Both the position numbers and the translations under genes were made by a program. A stretch of DNA of 64,000 nt, from NCBI GenBank assembly GCA_964019425.1, contig OZ025781.1:1494501-1558500 (forward strand). Reading direction: 5' to 3'. The notes under the pieces are model-generated. The model was given only the letters and a program-made list of their open reading frames with translations. It was not told where the DNA came from and made no database searches. Each line of letters starts with the position of its first letter. The first letter of the stretch is position 1. The DNA comes from Flectonema sp. DT1601. Lineage: Eukaryota; Euglenozoa; Diplonemea; Diplonemida; Diplonemidae. Of this stretch, positions 44,684 to 53,844 are shown piece after piece.

Positions 44684-45907
44684 TATAGTCCTGAGATGAT
44701 TCGTCAGGCTGCAGGGACCAATTGTAGAGCTTTCTTTTATTTTATTTTATTTTGTACTTTTTGTTATAGAGTTTATTGAGACCAACCTGGAAAGGTAATC
44801 TCGCGCGCCGGTTACAATCAAGTTTAGTTATTTATGTTTGCCTTGTAGTTGCTGCGTGCGTGAGATAGCTTTTTGTCCTCCTCTTTTTATTTATTTTATT
44901 TTCTTATCTGCATACAATATTAGTTAGTAGCCAACACGGTGATTTCTCACGTGAAACGCCGACAGTCATCCATCAAGTTAGTATTTTTCATTTTTTTTGA
45001 AAAAAACTTGTTTTGATTTGAAGTCACTTTCCCTCGTGAATGGTTGCTTTTTTATTACCCTTCCCACGTAGACAGCAGCGTTTGTTTATTTGCAACACTG
45101 TTGCGAAAAAAAAATAAAAAGAAACTGTTATTGTTTCCCCTTTCCCATCTTTTTTTTCTTTTTTAATCCTTTAAGTCTACTGCTACAGATATTACAGATC
45201 GATGTTATTAATTTATGACTCCGGGACAGAGGATGTTTCTTTGCACTTTCAATTCTTGTTATTATTCTTTTTGTTTTGTTTTCTTAGTATTTTTTGCATG
45301 TTTATTGTATTCTTTTTGTTTGAGGAGAAATCACTGCTAGTTCTTGTCTTAGTTTTCCTTAGTACTTGCTGCTGTTGTCCAGTTGTCGGAAATGCGATAA
45401 GCTTTACTATGGAATCATTGATTTCTCTGTACCACTCTTTCATACTATCATATTTTGGCTTGTTAAAGAACAGTCCTTTCCCTGGTTACTTTTACAGCTT
45501 CGTTTTACGTTTTTTCTTGTTGTTTTGCAGGAATTTTCAAGAGCCAAACATCCTTTTGGTTGTGTTTTTTCTTCGTTCTCTTTTTTTTTTTTTTTTTTTC
45601 AAGGTTGCAAAAAAAAAGAAGGGGAAAAAAAAAAAAAAAAACTTCTTATGTTGTCAGCCAACTGACTTCAATCACGAAAGTCTGTTATTTATTTTTTTTT
45701 TCAAATTTCTCTCCCAATCCCCCGTCTGTTGTTAGTTTTGTGCTGTGAAATTCTGAAGGATGCAATGTTTGATATGAATCACAAATATTCTTTTTAACTA
45801 AAATCTACATCACTATAACATGGTTGGTATGATAACGTGGGTTGTTGGAGACGAAGGTGGGTTGTTTTACTATTTTATTTCTCAACTCAGCACACGTCGT
45901 ACTCACA

Positions 45908-46045
45908 ATGTCTGACGAAAACCCTGGACCTGTAGCACCTGGAATGCTTGTTGCTACATCGGGAAAATCGGGTTACGGGTTGAAGCCCCCTGTTCAGAAG
46001 CCGATCCCTCCACCTCCACCACCACCCCCTGGTAACTCAAGTTAA
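45908..46045 (+). CDS. Tiny proline-rich protein (45 residues)
   Basis: ATG at 45908, 18 nt after an acceptor-like TCAACTCAG. The product starts MSDENPGPVAPGMLVATSGK and ends in a run of eight prolines followed by GNSS. Such runs bind profilin, SH3 or EVH1 domains. The upstream in-frame extension to 45842 is less coding-like. It is supported by composition and context only. Confidence 0.45.
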   Translation: MSDENPGPVAPGMLVATSGKSGYGLKPPVQKPIPPPPPPPPGNSS

Positions 46046-46260
46046 GATAGCGTCCGTCAATATCTTGATTAGGCTTTACTTGTGTGGTTATACTGATTGG
46101 TCTGAATGCCATAAACAAAAAGAAAAAAACATTTCACTATCCCGTTGTGGCTTTTCATCGCTTCGTGATCTTCATAAATAATTTGAGGAGTTGAGAGGAG
46201 TTGTATTTTTTTTTAAAGTAAAAAATTAGATTTCGGTATTTCCCACATCAGAAATAACTA

Positions 46261-47274
46261 ATGACGGGAAAGATACTATGTGTGGGGACATGTTGTGTTG
46301 ACTACGTTGCAACGTTTACCGAGTTCCCACAACCAGATACAAAAAGTAACGCGACTGACACAGAGGTGTCATGTGGTGGAAACTCAGCGAACATCGCGTG
46401 GACGCTGGCGCGGATGGGGAGAAATGTACAATTTGTTTCTGTAATATACAACGATTCTCATGGGAAATTAATAGAAGAAGACATGAAAAATAACAACGTC
46501 GATATCTCCACTCTCCTTCACGTTGATGGAAGAACTCCTGTTTCATATATTGTAGTAGACAGTAGAACGGCTTCAAGAACTATTCTCCACAGTCCTGCTT
46601 CAGTCAATCCATCGTCGTATGAGATTCCCACAGACAACCTTCCGTCTTCCCTCCCTTTAATTATCTTCTTAGACGGAAGGCATTATAAATTAGGATTAAA
46701 TATTTGCTTATTTTACAAAGAGAAATACCCAAAAGAAGATCTCCCAATCATTCTTGACTGCGAGAGACATAACAGAGAAGGATTGACTGATCTCTGGAAG
46801 TTAGCAACGATTACAGTGACAACTGTTGAGTTTATGAAAAAACGATACGAAACGGAAGAGTTAATAGTAGCTGTACAACAGTGTTTAAACAGCGATACCC
46901 CCCCAGTGAGAAAAGCACTCATTGTTACACAAGGTAGTTCTGGTAGCCTCTTGTTTGATATTGGTGCTGAAAGTGATATTTCTTTCACCGATTTTGAATC
47001 TCTAAAACCCCGTGTCCCTGTCAAGTTCAATTCCGCTACTCTGACTCTCATCCCAGCTGTTTCCCCGCCTTCTGACACCCCAATTGTTGACACAACTGGA
47101 GCTGGAGACGCTTATCAAAGTGGTCTTATTTATAAATTATCTGCTGGTGCATCTCTTGCAGAAGCGGCAACCTTTGGGAGTCACATTGCAACCTTGAACT
47201 GCTTAGGTAAAGGAGCTAGGTGTGTACCCAACAAAGAAGAATTAATAGTCATGGGTGTATTAGATGAGGAGTGA
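46261..47274 (+). CDS. pfkB-family sugar kinase, ketohexokinase-like
   Basis: Single exon of 337 residues. It has both pfkB signatures: CGGNSANIAWTLARMG near residues 38-53 and DTTGAGDAYQSGL near 277-289, the latter with the catalytic Asp of GAGD and the anion hole. The N-terminus (KILCVGTCCVDYVATFTEFP) and the paired strands after it resemble ketohexokinase, which phosphorylates fructose at C1. Ribokinase or adenosine-kinase-like substrates are possible. No targeting signal is seen. Confidence 0.85.
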   Translation: MTGKILCVGTCCVDYVATFTEFPQPDTKSNATDTEVSCGGNSANIAWTLARMGRNVQFVSVIYNDSHGKLIEEDMKNNNVDISTLLHVDGRTPVSYIVVDSRTASRTILHSPASVNPSSYEIPTDNLPSSLPLIIFLDGRHYKLGLNICLFYKEKYPKEDLPIILDCERHNREGLTDLWKLATITVTTVEFMKKRYETEELIVAVQQCLNSDTPPVRKALIVTQGSSGSLLFDIGAESDISFTDFESLKPRVPVKFNSATLTLIPAVSPPSDTPIVDTTGAGDAYQSGLIYKLSAGASLAEAATFGSHIATLNCLGKGARCVPNKEELIVMGVLDEE

Positions 47275-47440
47275 TAAACACTTGTTAATTACGTTACTCG
47301 AACATCTTAACAACATATTGTTAAAGTGTTCTTATTTACGTTACGATTGAGTGAGAGTAAGCCATGATGGATAAAGTTGTTTAATGGTTTTCTATAGCTT
47401 TTTTAAAAGAAATTATTTATTTTATAAACAGCCGGGCAAT

Positions 47441-49254
47441 ATGTCGAGTCTGAGGAAGCGACAGGGAGAATCATCGAAGTTTAATGGACAAGTCAAGTCT
47501 TCGATGATAAGCGCCGTCACTGTCGAACAGAGATGGCATTGGAGTGGTAAGGCTAACCAAGGAATATGGGAAATTGATTACCAACAAGAACAAGGTAAGC
47601 TACTGACTGCTGGTGACGATGGCCGTGCAATGATCTGGGAAGTCGTAACATCCGAAGAAGGCAAACTCGACTTTGAATACTCATCGTGTCTAGCTAAAGC
47701 TACTATTTCGAATGGTTGTAATACTGCAAAATGGTCTCCAACTGGATCATTAATAGCGACAGGTTATGATAATGGAATCGTCTTTATTTGGAGAAGAACA
47801 AAACATCCGACAACACTATCTCATGGTGACAGCAGCTACAATAAGGAACACTGGACAACTTTTAAGGTATTGAAACTACCAGTCCCATCTGACGTTTCAG
47901 TCGTGCAATGGTCTCCCGACCAACAAACGATAGCAGCTGTCACTGCTGGCGGACCAACACTAATCTGGTCAATAGCTGAAGGAACTATTTGTAAACAAGT
48001 TCTACAAGATCATCAGTACAGAGCTTGTGGACTAGCTATTGATCCGTTTTCTACTCATATGTGTACTGCAGGTGATGATCAAAAAATCTGCTTCTATAGC
48101 AGAGATAATTCACAAACATCATCACCCTTCAAAACACTAAAAGTAATGGGATCTGATTTCGCTAAAGGTTTAGTTGATCAGGATAAGTTTAGAGGGTTGG
48201 TTAGACGTCCTATTTGGTCACCAGATGGTCTTTTCTTATTAGTACCATCAGCATACCAGTCAGTTAAGAAAACTTTATTGGAACAAACTATGCAAAGTTC
48301 TGGAAGAACGACCATTAAAAAAAAACGAAAGAAGAGTCTCATCGATCTCGAAGATGACAACGAGGACCCTCAAGAAGACTACGCAGAATTGCACGGATGT
48401 TTAGTTTTCTTAAGAGAGAAATATGACAAAGCCTCAGCCTTTATACCCTCACCACAAGGATTTACCCCTATATGTGCTGGTTGGGGAAGGAATCTTTACG
48501 AACCAATTAAACCTTGCTCTTCATCATCAGAGATATTTGGATCATCTATTTATCGAATGGTATACGCGATAGGTGCTCGCTGTCGTATAACTAAAGTAAA
48601 CAGTGTTTTCATTTACGACACAGCTCACATTAATCCTCTTATCGTTGTTAACAATGTTCATCAAATGCCTCTAACTGGACTCTTATTCTGTCGTAATGAT
48701 GAAGCGATACTAACATCATCGAGAGATGGTTACGTAAGTGTTCTTCAACTTAACTCAGAGCTACTGGGAAGTACTATTAATGAAAGTAAAGGCAACGAGG
48801 TACGTAGTTTTAATATTTTAAACAAACCACTGATGACGACTACACATAATAAACAATTTAAACACAGGAAGCGAAAGACCTGCTGTCGAAGTTGGATGAA
48901 ATGAAAAAGACACTCTCTGAGCAGGTATGTGAGTGTGATGAATATCTTTGAAGTTAACTTATTGAAAACTATCGTAACATTCTAAAACAGGCAACTCGAG
49001 TAGATGATCAACTGAAGGATCAAATACGTGCAATTCAACAGCGAAGCCGAGAAAAGCGAAAATTGATTTCGGATGATGCACAACCGACTGTTAATGTGAT
49101 GCAAATAAAGAAGAAAATCACACCTGGTGTTGGTGATTCTGTTGAACAAGTAAAGGCTGAGGAACCTGCCAGTACCTCTGCTGTCACTACTGACCCAAAT
49201 GTTAATGTTTTGGTTAAGAAAAAGAAACGTATTACTCCAATAACTGTTTCTTGA
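47441..49254 (+). CDS. CHAF1B: Chromatin assembly factor 1 subunit p60 (CHAF1B/Cac2)
   Basis: Exons 47441-48799, 48868-48924 and 48991-49254, all phase 0, 559 residues. The ATG at 47441 follows an acceptor-like ATAAACAG by 10 nt. A seven-bladed WD40 propeller covers about residues 25-445. Family-specific segments are visible: NTAKWSPTGSLIATGYDNGI, the long blade insert with FRGLVRRPIWSPDGLFLLVP, YRMVYAIGAR with SVFIYDT, and ILTSSRDGYVSVLQL. After the propeller lie a short coiled segment and two basic patches (KKKI and VKKKKRITPI). CAF-1 deposits H3-H4 during DNA replication; p60 binds the large subunit and Asf1. Confidence 0.88.
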
Positions 49255-49592
49255 TATCAACCTGACTACTTAGAAACACAATCACTAAATAAAGGTTCTT
49301 GTATCGATACTGCCTTTTGATATCTGCACTATAATAGTAAAGTAATCTTGTCTTTGTCAGGGCGGGAATCTTTCTCTTGTGCGTCTTCGTTAAGACGTTG
49401 AATGTTATCTCTTATCTTTATTGGGCTGTTTTTAGTCCAATTTTCTTAGATTTTCAAAAGAAAAATAGCAGCAATAGTCACATTTGATAAAACACCTTTT
49501 TTAACAGGATACTAAACCCAGCGGACATTGAACGTACTTGCAGTTTCGCCCTCAGTTTTTATAATATACTTTTTCAGGAAATAGTAAGTTAT
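49255..49592. other. Spacer
   Basis: AATAAA-like AAATAAAGG at 49287 is the likely 3' end signal of CHAF1B. An acceptor-like TTTTTCAG ends at 49577, 16 nt before the next ATG. Confidence 0.6.
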
Positions 49593-52082
49593 ATGAGGCC
49601 TCTTCAAGAACCTCCGGTATGTTCCCCACCGACAAGTACATCGTCACCTACTGAGGATTTTAGAGGTAGTCGACATGCTAATGCTCGTCAAAGAAAAGGA
49701 CTTGGTAGATATCGAAAAGGAAAGAAATTAGGACAAGGAGCATTTGGATCTGTTTATCTTGGAATCGATCAACTGTCAGGTGAGATGGTTGCAATAAAAG
49801 AACTTCAGGTTGACAGTCTAAGCAGTGACACAGAAGTAAGAAATGAATTCGATTTGCTGCGAACTCTACAACATCCAAACATAGTCAGATACATCGATTA
49901 TGAGTTTGTAGAGGATTCGAAACTTAGAATATATTTGGAATATGTTGATGGTGGATCAATGGCTTCTGTTTTAAAGCAATATGGAAACCTCTGTGAGAGA
50001 GTCTGTAGTAAGTACATTCATCAAACAATTCTTGGATTACAATATCTTCATGCTAGTGGAGTAATCCATAGGGATATTAAACCAGCTAATCTTTTAGTAA
50101 ATTCAGCTGCGGAAGTTAAATTGGCAGATTTTGGTGCATCAAAAAAACTACCTGAAGGAACAACAACCCTAACAGAAACAAGATTCGTTGGAACCCCAGC
50201 TTACATCGCTCCAGAAGCAATAAGAGGAAAGCACACCTTCGCAGCGGACATCTGGAGTGTTGGTTGTACTCTGCTGGAACTTGTAACTGGCAGAAATGTT
50301 TGGACTGGATCAATCACGTATGAGGGAGTTACTGATTTCATAAGACAAGTAGCTGCCGATACTGTAATGCCAATTGTTCCTGAAGAGCTCTCTGATGGAT
50401 GTCGTGATTTTATCGATCGTTGTTTACAAAGAGATCCAAATCTCAGAGCCAGCTGTGAAGAGTTAATTCAACACCCATTCCTTGTTGAAGAAACTGATGA
50501 AGAGACTGATGAGTCAGAAATTTATGAAGAAGACGACGAAATGTTTGCAAGTGACGACGAAGAAACAAAACCGGTCATGAGTACTATGGATGCATTATTT
50601 CAAACAACTGACTTAGACTCTACCAATATAGATTATATTGGTTTGGGTGAACCAGTGATAGCTGAAACTAAACCCGCAGCTTTATCATCATCAGGTCCTA
50701 ACTGTAAATCAATGGCAAAATTAAAACAACCTCCGAATGCAAACAGATCACCTCAAACAGCCCTAACCCCTTCAAAAGCTGGTAGGGGTGCTAAACAACC
50801 AAGAGATGGTTGGTTCACACCAATGCAAACACCTATTCAAACAGTTGAAGAACCTCTTGAAGAAGCGCAATCTCTGGCTGGTCTTTTTATTGCAGCACAT
50901 CATTGTAATGATGTAGTCGCGAAAGGATTCTTTCCATCGATTGATAGTAAGAGAGTTCGAAAGGAAGATGTTTTTGATTTTAGTGATACAAATAACCTAG
51001 AAGCTTCCCAGTCAGCATCACTGCGACTTGGAAGTCCTTGTCGTAGAATGCCTTCGCCGCCCTCCTTGTATAATAGCAGACTAGAATCTGGTGTCTTTTC
51101 AGAAGATCCGAAGAGCTATGTGAAAGTTGAAGGAACCCCCGATGGTTTGGTTAAAATTCATTTGGATGAGCTTGACTTTTCTTGCACCAACTCGTTCTCG
51201 TCCTCTAAGGCTTTCACGTTTAAATTTGATGTCTTTTTCAACGAAAAAACAACTCCCCTATTCCTATTTAAAAACATTGGAGTTCCTATCATCCGATCAT
51301 TAATGAAATCGAACACTCCAAACAAGAGAGTTTCCATAACATGTGCTGGCATGCCTTATTCTGGTAAAAGTCAAACTGTTATCGGTACAGACAACGTCTT
51401 TGTCAAGGCTCAAATGGGATTTCTTCCTTATTTAATTAAACAGTTGTATGATGAGTATGGAAAAACACATTCATTTTATGTGTCGTCAATGACTTGTAGA
51501 AAAGGTAAAGAGGGAATATTTGATAACATCCACCACAGACTTATTCAAGGTGTTTCTGATTGGGATATACTCCGACTTAGTGTTTTGGAATTATCTGAGA
51601 CATGGGAAAATGCTCTTGATATTTTAGATCTTTCGAAGTTAGCGTTTTTGGGTGTTAAATCTCCTCACATGCTTGCGATAGAAGTTAGACTGAAGAGCAA
51701 ACCTGACATAGTAGTAGCTACTCTTCATGTTACTCTATTTTATGGAAGACAATGGACCTACTGGTTGAATGGGTTAACACTACTTTGCCATCATTACTTT
51801 GCTTATAGCAATCCATCGTGTTCTTTGAGTCACAGGGATTGTGATTCAGCCCTCGCGGAGTCGTCTCAAATTCAAGAAGATCTTCGTCGCTATACGGCGA
51901 ATGAATTTTTCGGAATAGTTGAGCAGATATACCGAGACCAGAGCTCAATGAATTATATATTACATAATTTTCACAGCTTGGCAGGACACGTCGATGAAAT
52001 CGTTTCTTCGCTGTCCGCCCTTGAATCAGCGACACGGCAGGCACCAAAATTTGCTCCTAGTGTCAATGATGATGAAGAATAA
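49593..52082 (+). CDS. MAP3K-like protein kinase fused to a divergent kinesin-motor-like domain
   Basis: Single exon of 829 residues. The kinase domain spans about 38-297 with all key residues: LGQGAFGSVYLG, AIKEL, HRDIKPANLLV, LADFGASKK, GTPAYIAPE. The closest group by motif is STE11/MAP3K. An acidic linker (EETDEETDESEIYEEDDE) and a Pro/Ser-rich stretch follow. From about 508 the sequence follows a kinesin motor: FTFKFDVFFNEKTTPLFLF (kinesin 'F-x-FD-x-VF'), a long helix, AGMPYSGKSQT at about 585-595 (P-loop, matching GxxxxGK[ST]), then FYVSSMTCRKGKEGIFDNI ('V-S-x-x-E-I-Y-N-E'). The switch I (SSRSH) and switch II (DLAGSE) positions read VKSPHM and TLFYG, so it is probably not an active motor. 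The C-terminal ~100 residues are helical. No break in the frame suggests two genes. Confidence 0.85.
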   Translation: MRPLQEPPVCSPPTSTSSPTEDFRGSRHANARQRKGLGRYRKGKKLGQGAFGSVYLGIDQLSGEMVAIKELQVDSLSSDTEVRNEFDLLRTLQHPNIVRYIDYEFVEDSKLRIYLEYVDGGSMASVLKQYGNLCERVCSKYIHQTILGLQYLHASGVIHRDIKPANLLVNSAAEVKLADFGASKKLPEGTTTLTETRFVGTPAYIAPEAIRGKHTFAADIWSVGCTLLELVTGRNVWTGSITYEGVTDFIRQVAADTVMPIVPEELSDGCRDFIDRCLQRDPNLRASCEELIQHPFLVEETDEETDESEIYEEDDEMFASDDEETKPVMSTMDALFQTTDLDSTNIDYIGLGEPVIAETKPAALSSSGPNCKSMAKLKQPPNANRSPQTALTPSKAGRGAKQPRDGWFTPMQTPIQTVEEPLEEAQSLAGLFIAAHHCNDVVAKGFFPSIDSKRVRKEDVFDFSDTNNLEASQSASLRLGSPCRRMPSPPSLYNSRLESGVFSEDPKSYVKVEGTPDGLVKIHLDELDFSCTNSFSSSKAFTFKFDVFFNEKTTPLFLFKNIGVPIIRSLMKSNTPNKRVSITCAGMPYSGKSQTVIGTDNVFVKAQMGFLPYLIKQLYDEYGKTHSFYVSSMTCRKGKEGIFDNIHHRLIQGVSDWDILRLSVLELSETWENALDILDLSKLAFLGVKSPHMLAIEVRLKSKPDIVVATLHVTLFYGRQWTYWLNGLTLLCHHYFAYSNPSCSLSHRDCDSALAESSQIQEDLRRYTANEFFGIVEQIYRDQSSMNYILHNFHSLAGHVDEIVSSLSALESATRQAPKFAPSVNDDEE

Positions 52083-53164
52083 TTATAACAACGCTGACGA
52101 AATTATTGTCACCGTAGCAAGGCAAACCTCTCAATACTTTCTTAGAAATCTGGAAAAAAAAAAAAAAAAAAAAAAAGAAAAGAAACTCGCGTACAAACAA
52201 AATAAAAATAAAATAAAAAACTTTCCATCGAAAATAAATTTGAAATTATCGAGAGGACTGTTTTCCGATCTGAGTGTTGTATTAAAAACCTTTTATTTAT
52301 ATATTTTTCTTTTTTTTTTTTTTTTTTTTTTTTGCACCGATAAAGTCTCTTTGTAATATCCTTTATTGAACTAATAAGTTACAATTAAAATATTGGAATA
52401 ATCCTGAAGGTCCTTTCAAACTTTTTTGATTTTTATATTAGGCCTGTTCCAGGAGGAAAGCACGTTTTCTAATTGTGCAAAAAAAAAAAAAAAAAAAATT
52501 GTGTCCGACTTACACTTTTAACGATCAGATAGAATTCCAGCGGACAAAGAAAAGCAAAAGAACTATACAAGCATGTGTTTTTCTTCCGGAATTCAAAAAA
52601 AAAAAATTAAAAAAAAATGAAGCTTTTTCTTCCTTTTTTTCTATTTTCTTAAACCCTTAGTTTTTTTTTTTTGTTTTTTTCAAAAAAAAAAGTAGATATA
52701 ACTTACGCGAGGCGTAGCAACAGGTGGAACACCCGCTAGGCAGCAGAAACCTTGTAGAGTAGAGTTGATTAATATGTCGATTTTACAAACCGCGCTGCTC
52801 TCGGAAGAGGTAGCTTGCACTAATGGCACTTGACGTGCATTCTTTTTACGATTGCAATATTCTTTTTTGTTTTTGTTTCCTCGCTTTACTTCGCCGTTGT
52901 TTTTTGCGAAGCAAAGATGCACTTACGCTTATCAGGCAAATTGCCATACAGATACTGTTGGGTTTGGTTTTGTTTTTTTTTCGTAGTTCCCTTACATCGT
53001 AAAGTGGCTGAAATTGTCAGCAAAATCACACTACTTTTTTTCTCAGATTTATATAAATAAAAACTACAGCTGGAGAGCAAAGAAGATATGAATGCTGTAC
53101 ACAACAATTTTTTTTTCTTTTATTTTTCTAGAAAAGGAGGGGAAAAAAAAAAAAAAAAAAAAAC
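52083..53164. other. Spacer
   Basis: Many A and T runs (52154-52174, 52311-52333, 52480-52498, 53143-53163). 52690-52850 is GC-richer and can form short hairpins (GGTG/CACC near 52720-52732); it contains a 20-codon frame from 52773. I cannot assign it to any snRNA or tRNA. Confidence 0.5.
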
Positions 53165-53608
53165 ATGTCAAAAATTGAATGCGCGATATGTTTTGAATCC
53201 TACCAAGAAACAGGAGACCTAATGCCTCACATGCTTCAATGTGGACACACATACTGCAAGCATGACTTGGAAACTATTTTAGAAAACGGATCAATAAAAT
53301 GCCCTGAATGCAGGAATGATAGTGTGACTAAGAAGAATGCTAAGGCTATGGTACCAAATCATACGTTGATACTAATCATAAAAGAAGAAAGACAGTTTCT
53401 GTCTTGTCTACGTCCATCAATACAAAGAAAATGTGTAGCATTCACAGATCCACAACCAGTACTCGATGATTGGACTTGTCGTGTGTGTACTCTTAAGAAT
53501 AATAATTCACTAAATAGATGTGGTGCATGTAACTCATTTCGTACTGGTGATATAAAACGGATCTCAAGGAGAGATGTTCTTGAAGAACTTGTTGGAATGC
53601 GACGCTAA
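53165..53608 (+). CDS. RING finger plus RanBP2-type zinc finger protein, likely E3 ubiquitin ligase
   Basis: Single exon of 147 residues; the ATG follows a 21-nt A run with one C between. The RING covers residues 6-49: Cys6, Cys9, Cys26, His28, Cys31, Asp34, Cys46, Cys49 (CAICFESY, CGHTYCKHDL, KCPECR). The sixth ligand is Asp instead of Cys, a change known in RBX1-type RINGs. Near residues 100-120, DDWTCRVCTLKNNNSLNRCG with ACN is a RanBP2/NZF finger, which in many proteins binds ubiquitin. This small two-finger protein probably recruits an E2 and recognises ubiquitin; its targets are unknown. Confidence 0.88.
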   Translation: MSKIECAICFESYQETGDLMPHMLQCGHTYCKHDLETILENGSIKCPECRNDSVTKKNAKAMVPNHTLILIIKEERQFLSCLRPSIQRKCVAFTDPQPVLDDWTCRVCTLKNNNSLNRCGACNSFRTGDIKRISRRDVLEELVGMRR

Positions 53609-53781
53609 ACAACAAACAATCCTCAACTGCTATTCCAAACAATACTATTGTTGGATAAGCAGCTCAGCTTCTGTTATTGAAGCCTTATTTTGAATCTTGC
53701 CATCAAATTTAAGATCTATTTTTGTGGTTGTGTTTCGTTTTTTTATAATTTAGAACTTTCCTTATAAAAACCTGTTACACA

Positions 53782-53836
53782 AGTATGTTTTTCGCTTAGT
53801 TGTTGTGTACTTTTATAAATCATAATTCACTAACAG
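53782..53836 (+). other. Candidate 5' UTR intron or splice acceptor region of NUP160
   Basis: The segment starts GTATG-like (from about 53783) and ends CACTAACAG, a consensus pair for this genome, about 55 nt long, and ends 8 nt before the NUP160 ATG at 53845. If spliced in cis it is a leader intron; if only the acceptor is used, it is a trans-splice site. Confidence 0.5.
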
Positions 53837-53844
53837 GGAGAAAA

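Larger units (their letters stand above)
43976..45907. other. Long spacer with LSU rRNA fragment and an orphan open stretch
   Basis: Holds a fragment of large-subunit rRNA (44301-44420), a coding-like open stretch (44504-44683), and T-rich DNA from 44860 on. The hydrophobic frames at 45202-45748 are made of T-rich runs and are not called. GGTAATC...GGTTAC near 44794-44815 is GC-rich but fits no known element. Confidence 0.6.

Noticed and set aside
45202-45748. Open frame of 177 codons rich in Phe, Leu and Lys
   Set aside because: Composed of T and A runs; no recognisable domain or codon bias.
52690-52850. U1-like ATAACTTAC start and hairpins suggesting an snRNA
   Set aside because: The following stem-loops and Sm site of U1 could not be found.
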